Below, one piece after another: positions 55,909 through 64,000 of a stretch of 64,000 nucleotides of DNA. Numbering within the stretch: the stretch's first letter is position 1; each line of letters opens with the position of its first letter. The stretch spans positions 62,001 through 126,000 of the forward strand of contig JAGFNQ010005191.1 in assembly GCA_024364735.1 (NCBI GenBank), given 5' to 3'. The notes under the pieces were generated by a model, which was not told where the DNA came from, made no database searches, and saw only the letters and a program-made list of their open reading frames with translations. This DNA comes from Boesenbergia rotunda. Lineage: Eukaryota > Streptophyta > Magnoliopsida > Zingiberales > Zingiberaceae. A program made the translations under genes and the position numbers.

Positions 55909-58735
55909 TGTCATGCCCCCAGAGGCACATGCTTGCTCGGAAATCGGGCAGCATCTCCCCTGTACGGAGGATAATATGGGGCAATTTATACATCATATCT
56001 CCTCAATATAGCTCAGCCACAAGCGGCTGACATCACAATAATATATAGAAATCACAACCACGCAGTTTATAATAATTTAACGGGTGGCTCAGCCACTTTA
56101 AAACATAAAAGAAACAACAATCCAAAGAGACCTCGAATGTCTCTGATAATAACAAAACCGTCCGAATACACGCAAACAAATAAAAGGCTAAACTCATCAA
56201 GTGCCGAAAACAAAACACCCGAGCCAAAACGGAAACAACTCAACACTGGGGACTGGCAACTGGATCCTCTCCTGGCTCCAAGAGATACGCCTACCTGTTA
56301 TCTGAAACAACAAAGAAGAAAGCAGGGGTGGTGAGTCCGGACGGACTCTGCGGGTATATGAGTAGACAATAAGCATGGCATAATACAAGATAACCAAGTA
56401 GAGAATCCAACAGGGTACAGTCCATAAGGAAATATAGAAACCTAATCATGCATAACATATGTAAATCGACATGATATAAAATCCGAATAACGACTAAGCA
56501 GGTATAGAACAACTCAATAACAATAAAATCAAGATATACATGCATGTCAAACATGTGCAACAATCATAGCTCATATAAGTGCATCAAACACAAGCAAATG
56601 CATAAAAGAAATATCTTGATTTTACCTAATCATGTGCTCGTATGCACATGATGCAATGACATGTGTCACCCCTGACGCCAGTCAAGCCGTCAACACATCC
56701 CATCTGTGTGACCGAGTGGGTAGGGCTGTGACAACTGTACCACTCCAACAACAACAATAATACCACATAAGGCGTGGTTGAGTGGACAGGATGCTGGGGA
56801 GTCTACACTCCAGACCCCGGTACATCGGGGGAGCTATCAACAACACAATATCCCTCAAAAACAAACAACGGTGAGGGTGAGCCGCCAACGGCTCTAACAT
56901 TCCTCTAAAACAACGGTGAGGGTGTCACTGTTAGGCATAACAGGACAAACACTCGCACTCTAACCACTACCATGACAACATGTGGTTGAGTGAATCAGGC
57001 AACAATATGACTAACGACGGCTTAACCAAATGTAAGCCAATAGTCGTTAGTATGCAATGTGCAAGTATGGTGCATGATATATGATGCAGAACAACCGGAG
57101 AAATAACGATGCAATAAAATCCAACGAGTATACAATGCATCAATACAACCAATCCAGAAATCGCAAACCAACGATTATGCACCTACACTACTAGGTAGGG
57201 TATTTCTAATGCCAAATAAACCTATCTGTGTGTAATGGACTTCTAGGTACTCGCGTACAAGCGGTACTTTATAGAACAGAAAACCAATCGAGGACTGTAC
57301 AGATACGAATTTGGGAACACTCGAAGATCAACGAAGAATAAGTCTCAACAGCGATGTTTTAAATAACGACAAAGAACAAGGTCAAGCAACCTATCAGACA
57401 TAATATAGCCATGCTTTTAAGGTAAAGAAAACTACTCGAGTACAAAGGAGAAGTACCCGCCTTATAATTGTAGAACGTATACGAACAGAACCTCCCACGA
57501 TCAACTGTGCGAGGCCAACGTCAAGGTCCTATATTAAGGATAGTTTAGCTATTTATAAAATCAATAAAATAACTAAGTAATTTTAACACATAATTAGTTT
57601 AATTCAATTTAATTAAATCCTAATTCAAGACAAAGTATCCATTCCCAGGGTGGTAACCTGCGGCAAGATCAAAATGACACAAACCAACACCAAGATCAAC
57701 TTGTGAAGCCACAACCCACCCAAAACAAAAATAGAACCTATTTATTCTGATCTAATAATTCTGATCTAATACTATGCATTCACCAATGCATCCATAACAT
57801 GATCAATGACAACCTCAATTACTAATCCAATCAACATCAACCCTAAACTCCACAACCTCAAAGGTTTTTACACAACCTCTGCTCAAATCACAACCTGTTC
57901 CGATCAGAACACCATCATCCTTTATACAAGCAAGGATTACTTTCAACATTGGAAGTTCACGCAAATCTCCACCAAGAACAGTAGCTTCAACAACTCATCC
58001 CGAAATCAAATCAAACTTGAAAATAGGACTTACGGTAGTGTGCCAAAAACCAAGTGCCAACCCATGGTTGCTCACGGCAACACAACCACTCTAAAACCCG
58101 AAACTCAACAAGGTATTCAACCTACAACTTACCTGAACACCCACGGCAACTGAGCAAAAACACCATCAACACCTCACTTGATCACAATCCCATTCAAAAA
58201 CAAATCTAATTCGGAAAACCCTAGTTTCAAGTAGAAGTAAGAATCGAAGAACAAATCCACAGCAACCAAAACCTAATCAGACCGGAACCCAAGTCTTACC
58301 AGCACGAAAGATGGTCAGTGCTCGGAGTCGGCTAGCAGGGTCGGCGACGTCGACAAGGTGAGGCTCGCACGTCACCAAGAGCTCGCAGCAAAGGGGGAAT
58401 TGCTCGCTCAACCTAGAGCTGCGGCGTCGGCTTGGTGTGCGCAGACAACGAGGAAAGAGAAGAAAACGAAGGGGAGGCATTCGGCGTTGCTCGCGAGGAA
58501 CCACCGTGGTCGGCGTCGGCGTCGGGCGGAGAAGAAATCACTCTCGCTGCGGTTACGGGAAAAAAGGAATGGGCGAAGGAGAGGGATTAATGAGGGAGAA
58601 GTTAGGGCTTTTATTTATTATTATTATTATTTTTTCTCTCTTTTATAGAAAAATCCCTCTAAATTCAGATATTTCCAACCACACCCTTATTTTCGAAATT
58701 TTCTATTTAACCCCCTAATTTTTCGATATTCAACA
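55909..58735 (-). repeat. Solo LTR N, gypsy-type (2827 bp), minus strand
   Basis: TGTCATGCCCCC...TATTCAACA on the plus strand. Its start, with ggcagcatctcccctgtac, is the inverse of the ends of LTRs H and I, so the same broad group, but its other end is canonical (TGTTGAATATC on the minus strand). Perfect ATCAC duplication; no coding domain. ORFs near 58280-58720 are GC-rich by-products. Confidence 0.82.
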
Positions 58736-58740
58736 ATCAC

Positions 58741-61019
58741 GATGGAGGCTATTTCTTGATAGACTCCGACCGCCAGAAATAAAGGGGAGTTTGCTCTTTC
58801 TTACATTTTTCTTTATTGCATTTTTCACTTTTAAATAGAGTTCTTGCTAATAAATGCGTGAGTAGAGTAGAATGAATAAATAGACATTGTAAATACCATG
58901 TTATTTTTTTTGGTCACTTTTTCTTGCATGACTAGGAATAAATGTATCCCTCTAGGTTATCTCCATAGCATTTTAGAGTCTTTTGAAAATAAATTAAATT
59001 TGGTTGTTAAAACTTAGGGTTTGAGCTCATGGATAAAATCTTGGATGCTTGAGTACTACTTGGTTTTAGATTCTTAATTGAGGACTTGAGATGAATTATT
59101 TTTGCCTAGTGAGAATTAGCCTTATATTTGTGACACACATATGTTATTGTACTCTAGAACTTGCTTAGGTTCTTTCAAAACCATATTTCAATGATCGGAT
59201 CACATCTATAGAGGCTAAACCATTTGTTTCCCTTTCCACATCAATTTTTAGCAATAATCATGTTTATCCTATTTTTCTTTCCTTATTTCCTACTCTTAAC
59301 CATGCTTCTCCATGGACTTGTTTGTTCGGGATGTTTCTTGATGCTATTATGCCCTAAACGGACAAAGGATTAAGTGTGGGGGAGTGGTTAGTGATTTGGA
59401 ATCAATTTTTATCAAGTATGCACTTCAATTCGAAAAAAAAAAATTTTTTTTGCCTAATTGAGTGGAGCTTGGTATCAAGAACAAGTGGGAATTCAGTTGT
59501 GAATTGGAGGTGAAGTGGTTCTCTCATTGCAACCATCATCTTATTCGGCAGAAGAAGAAAAAAAACAAAACAAAGTCAAGTGGCACACAAATGAAAAAAA
59601 AAGAAAAAAAAGAAAATTCTGTGCCAAAGAAATTTTTTGTGTCAACTTGTGAGGAATTTGGGTTTTCCAAGGCTGTGAATCAGAAATTGTCAAGAACCTC
59701 CACTGCTGAACAAGAAAAAAAAAATTGAGGCTGTTTGGAATTTCAGATCAAAACATAGAAACAGAAAATTTTTTGTTGTTGCAGTGAAGTGCAATGGCCG
59801 GAACTCAATTGGAAGGGCAGTGGCTGAAATTCTCTACTAAGATGTGATGCTAATTGCTTGAGAAATTAGAGCATTACAATAAGACTGCCGTGGAGCTGGA
59901 ATCTGAAACTTGAAGGCAAAATTTTGTACTAAAGATTTAATTGGCACACAGTGAGAAATGTTGTGCCAAAGTGAAGGAGAGAAAAATCAGTAATGTACTT
60001 GCAGCTGTATAAATCCAAAACTAATGCAAGGACTGTTGATAAGGATTAAGAACAAACCACTCGACATGTTTCAGCAATTCAGCAGGGGCAGTAAGGCAGA
60101 AAAGAAGAGATGAGATACAAGCTGAAAATGCAAAGTAAACTAATGCAAGGACACTGAATCTCAGAAACTGATGAGACACAAGCTGATTCCAATCAACTTT
60201 GTTGGAGTTTCATTCGGTACACCAGCTGATTGAATGCAGCAATAAAATAAATGCAGAGAAGAAAGAAAAAAACAGCAAGTAGTAATTCATTTGAAGATCA
60301 CGGCATTGTTGGATTGGAACTGATTTGGAGAAGAATTTGGGGAGCTGGGCACAACATGACTAAACCGAATGAGAACAAAGAGAAAGTTTACAGCCAAACC
60401 TAAAAGAAGAGAAAGCAGAGAAAAACAAGAGCAAACAGTTTGAAAGAAAAGAAAAGAGAGAAAGAAACAAAGTTGGCACGCAATAGCACAAATTGGCACA
60501 TTCGAACAAATGGAGTTTTCTTCACCCAAATAAAAAGTATTATCCAAGTTTTACTCCACCACACTTTTGAATTCACTAGAGGACTGACAAGAGGGGCAAA
60601 GAGCATCAAAAATATCCTTGAGCATTCAAGTCTTCCACATTATCAATTTTTTCATTTTCTTGGCTTTTACTCCATTTCTTGCCATTTTCCATGTTTTCAC
60701 TTGTTTTTGTAGATGTTGATCCTAATCATGAATAATGGTGGAGAGTAGACAATAAGCAAGCCTATACTTCCATCATCAACTTAGAACTTAAGGAGAGAGC
60801 CACCAAAACTTCCCTTGAAAGGCTTAGTGAGTTAAATTATCTCAATGACTCATGAAAGATGAAAAGGCTAAGTTGTTGATTTAAGGACGAGATACTAATC
60901 CATAGGGCTTAGATTTTTGAGAATCGACGACCCTAGGTAATTTCTTTTAATTTGCTTCTAATTATGCTTGAGAAAACCCAAGGGATACATACTTAGTAGT
61001 TCGCGAGACGCTCAAGCTT
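58741..61019 (+). other. 3' non-coding region of E
   Basis: 2.3 kb after LTR N without a supported ORF. Contains the second internal polypurine-like motif (59372-59384), A-rich tracts near 59560-59600 and GA-rich sequence near 60410-60470. Envelope-like ORFs known from some Athila elements are not visible. Confidence 0.65.
59372..59384 (+). other. Internal polypurine-like motif of E, second
   Basis: aagtgtgggggag again, 1.65 kb before the terminal tract. Confidence 0.65.
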
Positions 61020-61033
61020 AAGTGTGGGGGAGT
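61020..61033 (+). other. Polypurine tract of E
   Basis: aagtgtgggggagt directly before TGATAAG of the 3' LTR. Confidence 0.88.
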
Positions 61034-63428
61034 TGATAAGTACCATTTTATTGATCATTTTAGTTGCCAAAATCCATGTTTGACCCATGTCTTTCTTGCG
61101 TAATTGTGAAATTACCTTAGGTTTTAGAACTTACTTTTATTTTGGACATAATTGCAAATCTTAATATATTTGAATTATTTTGCCACTAAATTTTTGATCT
61201 ATTTTTATAGGCATGAAAGGATCATGGACCTAGGGCATACCGGGTCAAACTTGAGTCGGAAGTGGACCCGAATCGAGTTATCAAGCTTCGGATTAATCTA
61301 GCCCGTCCGATTCAAAAGCGGCTAGATCTGAGCCATCTGGGACCATCTGAGTCAATCCAAGCTAGGGTTAGGGCTGATCAAGCACTGAGATCAAGATCTG
61401 AGACTTTCATCCCAATTAGAGATCATTCAACCGTTGGATCAAGCTCAGAGGGCTCTAGACTGTCCATTCAAAGATTAGGTTGATCTGGGCCATCTGTTGC
61501 AAATCTGGAGGATCCGAGCTACCCCGAGGAAGATCCTGACCCTTGATCAACAACATCAAAGTTTGGGTCAGATCGGATGAAGATCAGCCGTTGGATTTTC
61601 TCAAATCAATCTGAGCCGTCCGTTGTCAAGTACTTAATAAAAATTTCCTCAGCTTTCTTCCTTGTCGCGTCTTCGCCGCAACAGTGCTGCGTTCGTCGTT
61701 CTTCTTCATTTTTCTTGCAATTACTTTAGTTTGAAGGCGTGACCACCTCAACTTCAACCTTGGATCAAGATTTGGATCATCGGAGGAAGTTTCTTTGGAG
61801 AATTCAGCTCAGTTTTGCACCGGACAGAGTTGTTTGAGGGTTTCGACAGCTTTGTGGTCCGATCACTCGTTTCTCATCCGCGAGCCATTTCCGATCATCT
61901 GAGCCATCTGTAGGGATCCTCAGGTGAGCTCAGAGCATCTCCAAATCATCATCACAATCCATTAAACTGAGATCGAAGAGTTCGGATTGGATTTCCCCAG
62001 CTGAATGCAGAGTGAGCAGAAATCGATCGATTGAAGCTGTTTCCAGTGATTTGCGGAGCTGAAGGGGTTCTTGGCTTGCCCTTGCGTGACGAACAAGGAG
62101 GTTTTAAGCTCGGGGAAGGGTTGAGGATTAGTTTCTTGAGCTAATTACTTTAGTTTCAGCTGTAATTTCCATTTCTGAACTTTGTTTTGTTACTGTCTTT
62201 GAATCAGAATATTTAACTTTGTTTTCTTAATTGTTTCTGCTTAATTAGGTTTAAATTCTGCAATGGTATGAGATAGATTACTTGTTAGTGATTAGTTGCA
62301 CTTAATTTCAGCTTGTTTTACACTTCAATTGCTTGCGTGCCATTTTTATTGCTTGCGTATCAGTTTTATGCTCTGCTTTTCTTTTTCCTGCGTATCAGTA
62401 AATTTCAGCAATTTCAGTTTCTAAATGTAGTTTAGTGAATCAGATTTGTCTGAACTATTTCTGCAGTTAACATGTTTCAATTCAGCAATTCTTAGTAGCT
62501 AGGCAGTTTGTTAGTGAGTAATTGCAATTGGTTTGGTTTGTTTCGCATAGTTTAATTCTGCAATTTCAGTTTAGTTGCTGCGTATCAGGGTTAGTTTAAG
62601 TTCTGAAAAATCTCAATTTCAGCTCTTCTAGTTTGGGTCAAGTGAACTTAGATTTTCTACCTCTTGTAGACACTAGATGGTGCAACTTAATCTCAACTGT
62701 TTGTTTGATTTAGCAATCAATTTGTAGCTTCGTTCCTGCCTTCCATTCCCTGCAATTCTGCAGTTTTAATTCTAAAATTTCTGCAGTTTCGGTTGTGTCA
62801 AGTTCTTCCATGTTTCTGTTTTGACCAGTCATTTGGAGTCTGAATTTCTTCATTTATCCCTGCATATCACTGCATTTATAGCTGTTCTTTCTAAGTTTGA
62901 TCGATAGGGTTTCAAGGCTGAATTGTTGGAATTAGTTTTGGCACAAAAGTTTCAGCTTTGGCACAAATGTTTCCCTTGCTTGCCAAGCTGTTTTGGGCAC
63001 TGCTTTGCATCAGGAATCAACCTGTCTTTTGGTGTAGGACAGTGTTTGAAATCAATTGGTATCACATTTAGCATTTCTGAATTCTCCCTGCATTAGTTGG
63101 CTTCCAAAACTTGTAGCTAGTTTGAGTTAAGTTTGTTTGTTTCCGAAAATTGCCATCACTTTGTTTAGCTTATTAGCTAAGCTTCCTTTATCTTCATTGT
63201 GCTTTCGTTTCCTATTGCAATCCAAACCGAAGTTTTCTTTGAAACCCAAAATTCACAAACGACGCATAAACTCAAGCGCGAATCAAACAGCTTCAACTAG
63301 CCCTAGGAAAAATACGACCTGTGGCCCCTTTACTACGTTTTCATATTTTGATTGCAAAAAGGGTTTTCAACATTTATAAATATCTAAATTTGAGACCCAC
63401 TTTCGTGACGCCTCTTTTGGGTCCATCA
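61034..63428 (+). repeat. 3' LTR of E (2395 bp)
   Basis: Matches 45917-48367 throughout apart from the shorter segment near 63135 and scattered substitutions; ends GTCCATCA before ATGAG. Confidence 0.92.
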
Positions 63429-63433
63429 ATGAG
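63429..63433. other. Target-site duplication of E (ATGAG), right
   Basis: ATGAG after CCATCA, equal to 45912-45916. Confidence 0.9.
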
Positions 63434-64000
63434 CTACCATGACGCGGAGTCACAAAGGATCACCAACCAAAACCCTAACACCTTCCTCTTCTTTCCCACT
63501 TGCGTCAATCCCCTTAACACCAAGAAGGAGATGAACAAGACTCTCCTCCTTCACCACTTGCGTTGTCAATGATATGGGGATGAAGTCGCAGGCGGCCCTA
63601 GCTCCAAGGAGAAGATATCCCAGCCACCACCAACTGATCTTCTCCTCCACAGCTTGCGCCAGTGATCTCTATAAGGGAAGAAAGTGGCCGCCGGCAGTCT
63701 TAGCTTCAAGGAGAAGGTGTCGCGGCTTTTAGAACCGATCACCTCCTTCTCAGCATGCTTCGGCGGCCACAACAGTAGCAGAGAGGTCCTTCGGTGACCT
63801 GTTACTTGAAAGTGAAGGTCTCCCAGTTGGCAGAACTGAGCTCCTCCATCACCATCACCACCATCACGGCGACCCGCAACTACTCAACCGCAAGGATAGA
63901 AGAGCTCCGGCGATCCCTAGCCTCAAGGTGGAGATGTCCCGACCCTAAGAACCAATCTCCTCCTCTTCTACTAGCACCGGCGACCTCTTCTTCTTCACTG
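63434..64000. other. Unclassified sequence right of E
   Basis: C-rich on this strand with repeated ccttcaccacttgcg and aaggagaaga(t/g)gt motifs spaced about 110-130 bp (63490-63900): a degenerate tandem organisation. Presumably the continuation of 45213-45916. Small ORFs on both strands, none recognised. Confidence 0.35.

Larger units (their letters stand above)
45917..63428 (+). mobile_element. Athila-like gypsy element E, host of solo LTRs M and N
   Basis: 17.5 kb including two inserted LTRs; about 11.3 kb on its own. LTRs 45917-48367 and 61034-63428, tRNA-Asp primer site, gag, aspartic protease, unusual repeat ORF, long 3' non-coding region, polypurine tract, ATGAG duplication. No reverse transcriptase, RNase H or integrase, so it cannot copy itself. 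Athila affinity rests on the gag motif GDFELRSGLINLLPKF and the protease motif LDLGASINVMP. LTRs differ by roughly 2-3% by eye. Confidence 0.92.

Noticed and set aside
58277..58718. Arg-rich ORFs near the end of LTR N
   Set aside because: Both strands open because of composition; inside a solo LTR.
58741..61019. Search for reverse transcriptase or integrase of E after LTR N
   Set aside because: No YxDD, DDE or zinc-finger motif in any frame seen; region is non-coding.

Overview
The window is plant nuclear DNA made almost entirely of LTR retrotransposons inserted into one another. I see no host protein-coding gene, tRNA, rRNA or CRISPR array. The evidence for a flowering plant is the element set: SIRE/Maximus-like Ty1/copia elements primed by initiator Met-tRNA, Athila-like Ty3/gypsy elements primed by tRNA-Asp, long solo LTRs of probable gypsy type, and a tRNA-derived SINE with an oligo-T tail. 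The species cannot be told from the sequence.

Layout. (1) 1-5138 is the right part of copia element A. It keeps the family's gag-pol spacer, its 3' region and its 3' LTR (3778-5138). The pol gene is replaced by a promoter plus a spliced, now broken ORF (892-2198) that resembles the putative plant transposon protein domain. A lies in a gypsy-type LTR (H) that ends at 5397. (2) About 5535-44912 is an old copia element F. Its 5' LTR was split by G (5782-33712, minus strand), a gypsy element with tRNA-Asp primer site and almost no gag-pol. G's left LTR carries copia element B (5918-15439), its internal part carries solo LTR I (17264-19966), and its right LTR carries a SINE (22604-22847) and copia element D (23396-32863). 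F's gag is further split by a double-nested pair of solo LTRs (J, 34129-38253, with K, 34139-36636, inside) and by solo LTR L (39120-42404). (3) 45917-63428 is an Athila-like element E with 2.4-kb LTRs, a broken gag and protease, and then an unfamiliar Cys-containing repeat ORF where reverse transcriptase is expected. Solo LTRs M (50736-54085) and N (55909-58735) interrupt E. Short unclassified stretches lie at 44913-45916 and 63434-64000.

The nesting is supported by target-site duplications read directly: TAGCT (B), AATAA (D), ACAAA/GCAAA (G), GCATC (J), GTAGG (K), GAATC (L), ATGAG (E), TGGTC/TGGTT (M), ATCAC (N). G's two LTRs also show the empty sites for D and for the SINE. By eye the D LTRs differ at about 7 of 1397 positions (very recent), the first 540 positions of B's LTRs by about 4%, and E's LTRs by roughly 2-3%.

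Most unusual content: (a) a tandem array of about 12 short hairpins in the U3 of the A/D LTRs, with a common 8-nt loop and compensatory stem changes; (b) element A, a clean exchange of pol for a foreign intron-containing gene with a U3-like promoter; (c) a run of six 27-residue Cys repeats after the protease of E, with a C-terminal motif WVLxLNRxxPP shared with the otherwise gutted element G; (d) a conserved hairpin-bearing non-coding spacer between gag and pol in A, B and D.
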